From Physcomitrium patens (taxonomy: Eukaryota > Streptophyta > Bryopsida > Funariales > Funariaceae), in contig NC_037254.1 in NCBI RefSeq assembly GCF_000002425.4, forward strand, positions 9,184,408-9,248,407: 64,000 nt of DNA, read 5' to 3'. The position numbers and the translations under genes were made by a program. Positions 13,888-24,300 of the stretch are shown here, piece after piece (the stretch's first letter is position 1; each line of letters begins with the position of its first letter). The notes beneath the pieces were generated by a model, which ran no database searches, had not been told where the DNA came from, and saw nothing but the letters and a program-made list of their open reading frames with translations.

Positions 13888-13905
13888 AGTGTACTCTTAT
13901 CAATC
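13888..13905 (-). other. Candidate tRNA primer-binding region (offset)
   Basis: On the minus strand, about 20-25 nt downstream of the 5' LTR end there is TATCAGAGC, identical to nine bases of the common initiator-Met primer-binding sequence TGGTATCAGAGC. The expected TGG is replaced by CAA, and the spacing is longer than usual. The equivalent site in the plus-strand element (near 2153-2163) is more degenerate. This is suggestive only. Confidence 0.3.
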
Positions 13906-14465
13906 TATCAAGGACATGAACTAAAAGATAATGCATAAACCAATGAAATACGTATCAAAGAAAGAGTAACAAAATAGAAATAAGAAAGTATGTATATTAA
14001 AAAAAAATTGAAATGGCTTATTGCCAAAAGACAAAGAAACTTGAGACTCTTGAAACTAGACTAGAAGCAAGAAAGAAGTTGACAAGAATGAAGAAGGCTT
14101 CACTATTGTCACTATAGATACTATCTAACTAGGAGCTACATGGCGATGTTCTATAGGGCCTTCAATATGTGTTGACTTTATAGGATACATACCTTGACTT
14201 ATGAGGTAAGTTTTTCTAAGTATAGGCCACATAGTTAACTTGGTCTTCAAGCTAACAATATGTATGGCACATGGCCAACTTGTTGACTACTTTTTTTAAT
14301 CCAAAAAATCAATTATAGATGCCTATGAAGTCAAAGCAACATCTATGAAGCTTCTAAGAAGCTATTATAGAAGATATTATAGAATTAATTTACTTTTACT
14401 TATTTCTATTTACTTCTACCTATTTATATAAGTAATTATTGGCTTACATGTATATATCTATGATA
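13906..14465 (-). repeat. 5' LTR of minus-strand chromovirus
   Basis: Reverse complement of the family LTR, 560 bp, starting TATCAAGGACATG on the plus strand and ending CTATGATA just before the CAAAT target copy. It is similar along its length to 7305-7852. A few small indels explain the 12-bp length difference. Confidence 0.87.
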
Positions 14466-14547
14466 CAAATATAATTTGTCACATCTTAGACTTCCTCAAC
14501 ATATGATCACTGTTCTTTATAGAACTCGTCCCTAGAAGGAGAGATAA
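14466..14547 (+). mobile_element. 3' internal stub and polypurine tract of the outer chromovirus
   Basis: About 80 bp that match the reverse complement of the end of the minus-strand element's internal region (7853-7945). It includes the tract CCTAGAAGGAGAGATAA directly before the 3' LTR at 14548. This short piece proves that the LTR at 14548 belongs to the outer plus-strand element and that the inner one landed about 80 bp upstream of it. Confidence 0.8.
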
Positions 14548-15078
14548 TATCATAGACATATACCTACTTATTATCTAAGTAGATAGAATTAGATAAAAAT
14601 AGATTTATTTTATAATATCTTCTAAAAAAGCCTCCTAGAAGCTTTTTAGATACTATTTTGATTTTACATATGTTTATAGTTGATTTATAGATTAGAAACT
14701 TGGTCAACAAGCTACTCGTGTACCACATATATTAGTAGCTTGTTGAACAAGCTAACTATATGGTGGCCATATAAAAAACTTGCCTTGCAAGTCAAGATAT
14801 ATGTCATGTAAAGTTAACACGTTTTTGGAGGTCCTATAGAACGTTGCTACATAGATCTTATATTGATAGTATAAATAAGGACAAGAGTGAAGCCTTCTTC
14901 ACTCTTGTCAATTCCTTTTGTGCTTCTAGTTTAGATTCAAGAGTCTCTAGTTTTCTTGTCTTCTTACAATAGCCATTTTAGTTTCTTTTTAATATATATA
15001 TTACTTTATTTTTATTTTTATTTTTTTGACACAGATTTCTCAAGTTTATGCATCTTCTTTTAGTTCATATCCTTGACA
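14548..15078 (+). repeat. 3' LTR of plus-strand chromovirus
   Basis: Same orientation as 1598-2132 and similar throughout. It begins TATCATAGACATA and ends CCTTGACA, and includes the landmark TTCACTCTTGTCAATTCC near 14899-14916. Confidence 0.86.
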
Positions 15079-15083
15079 TCTAT

Positions 15084-15548
15084 TAAATACATCAATTCAA
15101 CTATGAATTTATTTAAGTAATAAAGATCATATTATTTAAAAAGATTATCTATATTTTTAAATTATTGGCAGTTTAATGTAAGCCATTATTAATTTTAGAC
15201 TAGATTAAGCTTATTCTATCAATAATTTAGTACAATATCTCTTTAAACCATGGTTTACATCCATTCAAACTTTGAAAAGAACGTAGTTATATTTACAAAG
15301 TCTCTTTCTAAAGAAATTTTTTTCCTAAGCCTATCTCAATTAGGCGTGTATCAACTTCCTCTAAATACAAAATAATCAAATTATTCTACAATTACCCAAG
15401 CCTTGTTGGTCTACTCAAAATAATAAGACCTTAAATAACATCCATTTTTTTGATACATCATGGAGTGAGAAACAATCTAGTAAGATAACTTACTCCAAAT
15501 CTATAGAATATAAAAATATAAAAGAAAATATATTTATTCAAACTACTT
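15084..15548. other. AT-rich stretch, possibly the rest of the outer copia element
   Basis: By position this should continue the copia element interrupted at 1597. I could not recognise copia RNase H motifs here in any frame, so either it is too decayed or that end was lost. No gene seen. Confidence 0.4.

Positions 15549-15575
<27 letters not shown>
15549..15575. repeat. Poly(A) run, 27 nt
   Basis: Uninterrupted A run. A second A run of 31 nt lies at 16986-17016; the two enclose 1.41 kb containing a family X repeat copy. Confidence 0.95.
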
Positions 15576-15579
<4 letters not shown>

Positions 15580-15669
15580 GGCATGTTATAATTGCCATAA
15601 TAATGCTTTGATGCAGAGCTTGTAGTCGCACTTTCTATGGAGTCCATTGTTGTCATATTATTTATTGTC

Positions 15670-16983
15670 TTGTTTAAAAATACACTAGATACCTGGTTGT
15701 GGAAGGTGAAGTTATTTTTTACAAGTATCCAAGAAATCTTAATGGATTTCATGCATGTAAAAAATATGCAATTCAAATTTCAATTCAAAAGTACTTAAAA
15801 TTAATACAAAGTACTTAAAAATATTCTTTTTAGTAACCTCAACCATACACAAACTCTAATTACATTATTATATTTATAATTAGATAATTTTAATTTCTCT
15901 TTGTAAGCCCTAATTTTAACTGGTGGACTTTAAAAAGCTATAATTCATAATTTGATCATCCACTTAATACAAAATTTTGCATACAAATACTATTATAAGT
16001 CTTTTACATGCTTAGAAAAATTTAGTTCAATTCAACTTATAGATTATGAAAAAATGTCCAAAAAACCACACTAATATCACTTGGCCACCAATTTGAAAGT
16101 TGATGCATATGTTCCAATACTATTTTTTTCTTTTTTGACTATTAATTTCAATTCAAAATTGATACATAGCTTAATCTTTAAGTCTTTTAACACTATGCCA
16201 AATTTCACCTTATTTTTACTAGTAGATCTTTAGATATCATAGAAATCCTATTTAATTCCAAACTACCAACTTTTGCTATCTTCTTATATCAAAAACTAGA
16301 TATCTTTCAATTGTACTATTAGATTAACACAAAATTTTGTTAATACTTAATACATCTAATCAACCAAGCATTATCAAATTTTGAGCTAAAGATATAATAC
16401 CAATTGCATGAACTAGTTAAAAAAAACTAACCCTAATTATATTGCATAAATCAAAAGTCACTAATACACACCTTAATTTTGAATACCAATTATAAAATCA
16501 TTCTAAATCCTACAAAAACAAGCCTTATGCCTTTAGAAAAAGTTTAAAGATAGTTGTCTAATTTTAATCAGTGATTTCCAAATATCTTCATACTTTGCCT
16601 TAGACAGCTATTTTACTAGCTAGAGGTCTCATTTTAACCCTGTTCCACAAATACTTGACTCTTAGATATCAATTCAATCTATCTTAGGAATTTTTTAGCC
16701 CGACTCTACTTCAACTTAATTTTAGTGTTAACTATACTAATTATCTATCTCTTTTACTTTATTTTTACTAATTTATGGCCTTTCTAAGGCAATAAAAAAG
16801 TTTCTACAACCTAAAAGGTAAAATTACTAACCAATCTTTAATCTACTAGCTATTACGACAAAAAAATGAACTAAGAGGCTTTTATAAAAGGGATTGTGAG
16901 GGTAAATTTCTCCCTCACCCCAAATTACAAGATGACCTCAATTAAGAGTTGCTTGTAATTGGTGGTGTGAAATAGAAGTAGCA

Positions 16984-16985
<2 letters not shown>
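15670..16985 (+). repeat. Family X dispersed repeat, copy 1
   Basis: The start (TGTTTAAAAATACACTAG, then ACCTGGTTGTGGAA) matches the start of an insertion inside the third chromovirus near 28651-28685. A block near the end (GGTAAAATTACTAACCAA through TAAGAGGCTTTTATAAAA, about 16816-16888) matches 50770-50840. So it is a dispersed repeat with at least three occurrences in the window. No coding frame is recognisable. The TG start and 1.3-1.5 kb size would suit an LTR, but a matching CA end and target duplication could not be fixed. Confidence 0.6.

Positions 16986-17016
<31 letters not shown>
16986..17016. repeat. Poly(A) run, 31 nt
   Basis: Uninterrupted A run after GTAGCAAT and before GAACGACACAAG. 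It could be a retroposed tail or slippage expansion. No target duplication matching the left side was found. Confidence 0.95.
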
Positions 17017-17020
<4 letters not shown>

Positions 17021-17439
17021 GACACAAGACAAGTGAAACAAATACAATCAAGCAATTGTACACTACAATACTAGTCACAATCAATTCACTAGATTTTTAT
17101 CTAAAAAAATAAAAATAAAAAATAAAAATATATTTTTAGATAGATAATTTTTTTACCTTCCAATGGCATAAAATTCATGAAATTTCAAGTTATTATGAAT
17201 AAGTTATGATAGATTAAAGATAGAATGTAAATAATAGAAAAGTTTATATTAATAGACTTCGGTTCTTTACTACCAAGTCTAGTCGCAAACCATCAAAGCC
17301 AAGTTTATTTCTGTTTTATTTTATTGTTCTATCATTGATATTATTGTCACAACTGTTTGATTTCTCTATGGTTTTCTTTAAATTAGAATAGTTCAAATTG
17401 TAAGGTTTGATTCGAGCCATGTGTGAGAAACTAGTGGAC

Positions 17440-18530
17440 TTATGAATAACTTTAACTCTGGGTCAATCTGTTAACATGTACGTGTTCGTGTATTGGATTC
17501 GAGGATTATATTGCAACAAATGTCATTCCAAGACTCCGTCACCAATCTGCTACAAGTTTTCTCACCAGCATTGCTCTCATTCAAAGAAGCGTTAGACCTT
17601 GAACTGACATCTCAGGAAAAGTAGCAGGACGGCAGATTCCTCTGTCGAAGGCGAACACTTCAACATGGTCTCGGATGCGTTCGCTTTTCCAGAGCTGCCG
17701 ATTAGACCAAGTGCATGTTTCGCATGACGATTTCGACAAGGTTGTTCAAGGAGCCTGGTTAATGAACCTGTTCCAAAGTAGGTTCAGTCTGTTTTTGATG
17801 CATTCACCATCATGTATTTGCAGAGCAACAATAGCATCTCTGTTTAACGATCAACTCCTCACCAGGTGGTGATGTTCACTTGCTTGCTGTTATGCTACCT
17901 ACAATGTCTGGCCTTCAATTACCGAATCATAAGTTCCGTGATATGACAACGTTAAATCTCTGAAAAGGTACAAGCAACACAGTTGTCGAGCGTGGACCGT
18001 TATTCTGCAAGCTTCTGCCCACTGATTCCCACACTGCATGATGGCTGAACGGTCTTCTTCAAGCAGTTGGGATCTCTAAGTTGTTGATGAATCCGTTAAA
18101 AGTACTCTTATATCAACCAAATGAGATCTCAGATCAATCACCGTTTTCCGAACAGAGTGCGTCGAGCAGTAGCTGCACGAAACTCAGGTGATGGAATCGC
18201 AAGTTGACGGCAAAATGAGGTCTTGCCAACCTTGCAGAGATTCTAGTTTTCCAAACTTGTTCCTTCCTAATTGCGACATGTTCAAGAGTTCCCTTAAGGA
18301 TAATTTTGCAGCAGTTTCTAAAACAGTTCATTTGTGGTCTGAAACAGAATCTATCATTTTGTTTTTAGATGATGTGAGCTGCTCTCGTGCAACTTAAATT
18401 TTGGGTTCTCGCTCCGACGGGCTGAGAGACTAACTTCTAATTTCTGCATCACATTCTCCATCTTATTGGAAATTTGTGGAGGAATATGCGTAATTTAATA
18501 GACCAGGGTGTGTAATTCCCTCTTCTGCTT
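17440..18530. other. Less AT-rich unique island, no gene recognised
   Basis: Base composition changes abruptly to near balance and CG dinucleotides reappear, unlike the retroelement DNA on the left and the AT-rich DNA on the right. Open frames of 65-69 codons exist on both strands (17675-17872 plus, 18188-18397 plus, 18134-18331 minus). They overlap one another, lack recognisable motifs and are probably chance. It may be host unique DNA, such as an old gene fragment or a 3' flank. Confidence 0.45.
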
Positions 18531-19103
18531 TGTACTTAGTTTTAGTATTATTATTAAAAAACTGTTAATTAATTAGACACTGTAAATGCAAATAATACAA
18601 TTGATTTCTAATATTAGATTATATGTTCCAAAGTAGTAGAAGAATTAATAATTTATTTGAATTAATGCATAATGTAAATAGACATGAAGAAGGTGTTATT
18701 ACTTTGATAATAAGTGCTAAAATTTGAAGCCTTACTTTGGTTTTCAATTATCATGCTAAAATAGGTGATCAATATTTATTAACATAGAATTCATAAATGA
18801 ATTTTAACACAAAAAATACCAATATATTTTGTTGTTACTACACATAATAATAATAATAATAATAATAAACATTCATATATTTATAACTATTTATTAAATA
18901 TTTTATTTCTAAAAATTATTTTATAAATCAATATAGGTATTTTATATGTATTAATAGTTATAAATATAATAAAATTATGTAATAGTTTAAATTATTTTTT
19001 GAATTTTATTAATCTATAATGTGAGTATATATGTATAGATGTATGTATGTATATACATATAAATAAATATATAGGTATGTATGAGTGCATGTATATGTAT
19101 ATA

Positions 19104-19250
19104 CAGTTAGACCTTGTCATAATCAACCTCTTTAAAGTCAACTTTAAATTAAATCCAACCCAAATTGTACTACCTATATTATAGAATCAACTACACTATT
19201 TAGTCAACAATTACTTTGGTCCAAAGAGATTAACTATAACAATGGCCAAC

Positions 19251-19252
<2 letters not shown>
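19104..19252. mobile_element. Candidate 149-bp MITE with pogo/Tc1-mariner-like ends
   Basis: The left end CAGTTAGACCTTGTCATAAT and the reverse complement of the right end TAGTTGGCCATTGTTATAGT align, and the similarity continues through AACCTCTTT/AATCTCTTT: roughly 22 of 30 positions match, most differences being transitions. Both outer edges abut TA, the target of the Tc1/mariner superfamily. Ends of the form CAGT..AACCTCnnTATAACnAAC..CTCTTT are typical of pogo-like elements as I know them. There is no room for a transposase, so it would be non-autonomous. Confidence 0.55.

Positions 19253-19275
<23 letters not shown>
19251..19275. repeat. (TA)n microsatellite abutting the MITE
   Basis: About 12 TA units directly at the right edge of the candidate MITE, which may have grown from its TA target site. 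Confidence 0.9.
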
Positions 19276-19281
<6 letters not shown>

Positions 19282-20116
19282 ATTTTCTTTTTATTCTTAA
19301 TTTTTAAAAAATCAAATTTATAAAGTTTGTAATAGATATTCACGTATTATGTATTTTATGTAAATATTTTTGTAATTATTCCAAAGGTTTTATAGATTTA
19401 TATAACATATAATTATATTTTTTAAGTTTCAATTTTGTATATTTTTACAAAAAATGCTCAATTTTAATTCTTAAAAATATTTTTAAATTTTCAATTTTGA
19501 CTTGTCATATAAAAATTAATAAAAAATCAAAACTTAAGAAGTTAAAAATTAATAATTTAAATTTTAAAATAAAAAACTATTTTATTTATATATATTTTTA
19601 GTTTTATTGATTTAATTTTCTATTATCAAATAATTATATATTTTTTAATTTGATTTACTATTTAAGAATATGTTATCATTAAAATTGAATTAAAGAATAT
19701 TTTAGAAGTAATAATAAAAATAATAAAACATCGTTATTTTTTTCTAAATTAATCAATATTATATTTATCTGTAAACCTACAAATTTTATATTTTATTTTA
19801 TAATAACTTACCCATAAAATTATTTTTAAAATTAATAAGAATTGTTTTCGTCCTCAAGTTGTAAAGGACACAAAATCTTTAGATGTTGTCATTCTTTACT
19901 ATCACTTCTATCTAAATTAAGTTGTTTTGCAAATAAAGTATTAAAAACTCTTTGTACTGTTTCTTTAACTCCTTTTTATTTTTTTAATAAAACATTATTT
20001 AAAATTTGAGATATAACTGGGTACTAAAATTAATATATAATTAAATTAATACAAATCTAGATGATAAATAATTCTTAGTTAATCTATACATAGTGTTTAT
20101 TATATATCAAGTTATA

Positions 20117-20119
<3 letters not shown>

Positions 20120-20149
<30 letters not shown>
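20120..20149. repeat. (TA)n microsatellite
   Basis: About 15 uninterrupted TA units. Confidence 0.92.
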
Positions 20150-20154
<5 letters not shown>

Positions 20155-21270
20155 ATATTAATGCAATGATTTGATATTTATCATATGAAAATATATTCTC
20201 GGTATTATTTTTTAAATATGTATTTGATTACAAGAAAATTATATTGAAAAAATTTAATGAGTTTTTATCACTTCTGATAATTATCATGATACATTACTTT
20301 GATGTAATCTCTTAAATTATCCCAAATGACATTCTTTTGTTTTAAAACCTAATTGAACACCACAATATTAATAGTAAAATATATTTCAATTAAACATACA
20401 ATAATTGGTTGATGTTCAAGTTACCAAAAGACTACTTTTGTGCTACTACCATATTTATAACTGATAAATAATAAATTTTAGCTTGCTTAAAAAAAATTAA
20501 AATAGAAATAATTACAAAGATATTCTTTTAATAAAGTCTAAAATAAATAATAAAAAATGATCTTTAAATAACTTTATTGTACTTAAGATAACAATACATA
20601 TTTTAATGCATGTTATATTATTGATGATTTGCTAAAAATAAAATACATCCATATCTGTATCTATATATATATATATATATATATGTATACATATTTTTTT
20701 ATTTCATCTTAAACCAACTTGAAAACTACACATTAATATATTTTACTTAAATATTATTGTTTCAGATTATTGAAATACACATGCATGACCATAATTGGAT
20801 AACTAACAACTATCTTGACTGAAGTTGTGCTTCTCACTAAGGCAATTACTTGCAGCTTACTAAAATAATTATAATAAAAATATGTATTATTAAACAAATA
20901 AAATGTATCTTATTTAATTATTTCAAAAGCTGATATTTAAATATAAAAAAAAAAAAAAAGTAAAAGTAAAAGTAAATATAATTATCGTAGTAATAACATA
21001 CAATCATTGTAGTAATAACAATATCAACCATTTTTGTCAAAACCTTTATTTCAACACAATACTTTGCATAGTTTTAGGACTATTTTATTTTATTTATAAT
21101 ATATATATTTATTTATTTATTTATTTATTTATAAATGTACATATATTAAAAACCAATCTAAAATATAATATATATATAATTTCAAAATTCACAAGTATTT
21201 AAGATCTTTAAGATTTATAAGTATTTACACAACAAATGCATGTTTTAAAGGCCAAATTATTTAATTTAAA

Positions 21271-21273
<3 letters not shown>

Positions 21274-21308
<35 letters not shown>
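21274..21308. repeat. (TA)n microsatellite
   Basis: About 17 uninterrupted TA units in otherwise featureless AT-rich DNA. Confidence 0.92.
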
Positions 21309-21313
<5 letters not shown>

Positions 21314-24300
21314 TTTATAATAAATTTAATTATCTAATAATAAAATAAATTATTTCTAAATTTTAAAAATAAATTATAATACAACTATAAAATGATTCTT
21401 ACATCAGTTTGATATAATTTTGATAAAAAATTAAAGAGGGGAGAAGAAAAGTATTAGAAAAAATGATAATAACTTGATTGCTAATGTAACAAACTTATAT
21501 TAATTTTTTGGGGATTAAGATGTCAATTATTTACTATTAAAAATCAAAATTTCAAGGATGTTAATAAAATTATAAATATAAATCAATTCATTGAAATCAT
21601 ATTCTAATTTTTATCTTTAATTACTTATTAAAATATAGTAAGCATTTCTAATTCATACTATAGAATAAAAGATTCTATATTGTTACTTTTCACAAATGAA
21701 CCCTTACAAAATTAAATTCCTTTAAGAAAAAAATTCTAAAAAAATTATAAGTAATGTTAAATAGATCCAAGCTTTTACTCAATTGATCCACATATTTTAA
21801 CCATTATGAGAAAAAAAATGGCATTTAAACTCATTTCTTTACTATTGGATTTGAAACCAATAAAAATCAACCATATTCATCATGATTATCATATTCTTCC
21901 TTATGAATAGTAAAAAAATAGGTTTATTTAATACATATATATATATATATATACTTGGTAAAGCCACATTTAAATGTTAATAAAGCTACACCCTTCCTTG
22001 CTAACTTATAATTGATTTTACATCTATCACTTGTTTCAATCCTTATCCTTTGTTATTTTCATCATCATCAATGCTCATCTCTTATTTTTAGCAGTCCTAT
22101 TCATGACCCTTGTTCTTAGCTCCTTTGTTTTTGTCCTTTGTTTCTAGCCCCCTTCTCTCCTTTCTTCCATCTTTTCTATATTTCTAACTTGGATCAAATT
22201 CTATTGAAAGAAAAAGAGATAAAGAGAGTTATTTTTTGAATTCATCACAACCTCGTTTCAACCTCCAAATTTTATAAATCTTATATTTACATCTATAAGT
22301 TATACTTCTTTTAGGTTATAACCAACTCTTTTAATTCACCAATGTTTTATTTCTTTGTCTTTAAGATTATCCTAATAAACAATCCAAAACCTAAATTTTT
22401 ATTATTTTTTGAAAACATATGTTTTTTTAAGCTTTAAATTAAATCCAATTTACTTTTGAATTTTTTCATTTGCTATACCAATAATTCTATACAACTATTA
22501 AACACGCTCCATTTGCAACATTAAAAAAAAAAGTTTATATGCATGATAGAAAAGACTTGTTATTAGAATCAAAATTTATCTCTCTAGTCCCAACATCCAA
22601 CCATCCATTGAAAATTTAGAAGACATCTAATGTACACAATTTATTTCTATGCATAGTGGTGGTAGTTCTTCCTCCAACATTGTATTTTGCAAATAGAGAA
22701 AGAAAGATAGAAAAAGTGTGAAGTAAGGCTCATTCCAAGCTAGAAACAAAAACAAGGGGAAGGAAGAAGGGAAGAAAGAGAGAAGAGGAGAGAAAGGTAG
22801 GCTAGGAAAAAAAAGACGGGAATAAAGAGGCTGAAAACAAGGAATGAGAACAAGGAACAACGATGGGAGCAAAGATGGGAGATAAAGACAGAATCAATCA
22901 TGAAATGGCAAGGAGATGTGTAGCTTTAATAACTTCTTAGATATTCATTTCTTATCTAAAATAGCTTACGACGGATAAATCAACAAGCTAAATTAAAGGT
23001 GATCTAAACCATCTTTAATTGGTGGTATATCTTATGATGTGCATGAAAAGTGAAGCAAAAGTGAAGCAATAAGTTACTTTGGATCAATCAAAGGTCAAAA
23101 TTTTCATGTCATTGCTGTAGATTACCAAGAGGCATTTAGCACTCCAAGATCACTAGGCATAGACCTTGAAAGCTCTCAATAAATAAATAAACTAACAAAT
23201 ATGTGCTATTTGCCATCTTTTTTGTGATCAATGGCATAGATTTCTACTACTATATATATATATATATATATAAACATATATATATATTTGAAAGTTTTTA
23301 ATATAAAATATATACTAATAGAATCTAAAATAGTTATAATTTTTTAACTAAATTGTATTAAAATTTGTTATAAAATTTGAAGTTAATAGATTTTATTGTT
23401 TAAGCTATTTAATTAAAATATAAGTTTATTTAAGTAATTTAAAAATATTTTCTAATTATTATATAAATTTATATCAAATAGAATATCTAAATTTATAAAA
23501 TATCAAATATATACATATATATATAATTATTAATGTTATAGATAATATATGTAAATTCTATGAAAATATGTAATTTTTTTAAGTATGTATATAAAAAAAT
23601 TTAAAAAATTACTTTAAAATAATATCTAATAATATTTTTTTATATCAAGGAAATTCCTAATTTTTTTATTTTTATTTTTGTAATCTTGATGCTACGACCA
23701 TAATAGATCTAAGTCTATTATATTGATTCTTTTGAGTAGTTAAAAAGATTACTAGTTATTCAGTATATTTTTCTTTCTTATAAAATTACTCTAATCATCA
23801 CTAAATTCAAAATGATAATTTAAACCAATAAAAAAATATGTATTTTTATTTTTTTGAGTATGTTTGATTAAACTTTAAATCCTTATATTAATAGATATTT
23901 CATCTTGTTTTCTACTGCAACTTCAGTTAACATTCGAAGCCTAGTTGAACTATAATGTCAGCGTTCATTTTAAGATTCTCATATTGATAATTATTTAAAA
24001 GAAAAGTATAATTTTAATTCTAAGAATGCAAAAGAAATTGATTGAACTTAAACATAAAGAAGTGTACATTTTTTAAAAGAAGAAACATTCTTAGATCTGA
24101 GAAATTTTTGGATTCATATTTTTATATTTACATTAAAAATTTGAATAGTATTTAAGTTACTAATATTATGATTCAATTTTATTATTGTTACATTGAAATC
24201 TGTGAAGGTTTTACAGTGCCAGTATCATTATAAATTAAGAATATCACAATTTACATGGATTCTAAAATATGAGATTTTTTTTTGTATATTCGAGCAAAAA

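Larger units (their letters stand above)
7305..14465 (-). mobile_element. Ty3/gypsy chromovirus, minus strand, nested in the plus-strand one
   Basis: A complete 7.16-kb element in inverted orientation, with LTRs at 13906-14465 (5') and 7305-7852 (3'). The target-site copies are AAAAT at 7300-7304 and CAAAT at 14466-14470. The homologous 3' end of this same element (near 7853-7950, reverse strand) contains an uninterrupted GGCAAATATAATTTG, which shows how the target in the outer element looked before insertion and identifies CAAAT as the duplicated pentamer. The element contains a 1.25-kb secondary insertion at 8709-9961. It belongs to the same family as its host, so the family inserted into its own copy. 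Confidence 0.9.
1598..15078 (+). mobile_element. Ty3/gypsy chromovirus, plus strand, split by a nested element
   Basis: The element is bounded by two LTRs in the same orientation (1598-2132 and 14548-15078). It is flanked by similar pentamers, CCTAT at 1593-1597 and TCTAT at 15079-15083, consistent with a 5-bp target-site duplication that has since taken one C/T change. The internal part runs 2133-7304 and resumes at 14471-14547; everything between is a second, inverted element of the same family. Domain order is gag, zinc-knuckle region, protease, reverse transcriptase, RNase H, integrase, chromodomain, which is the Ty3/gypsy order. The C-terminal chromodomain places it among chromoviruses. 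The whole element is heavily mutated and certainly not autonomous. Confidence 0.88.

Noticed and set aside
22627-22872. 81-codon minus-strand frame
   Set aside because: Derived from a purine-rich strand (Leu/Phe/Ser/Pro-rich translation), a composition effect.
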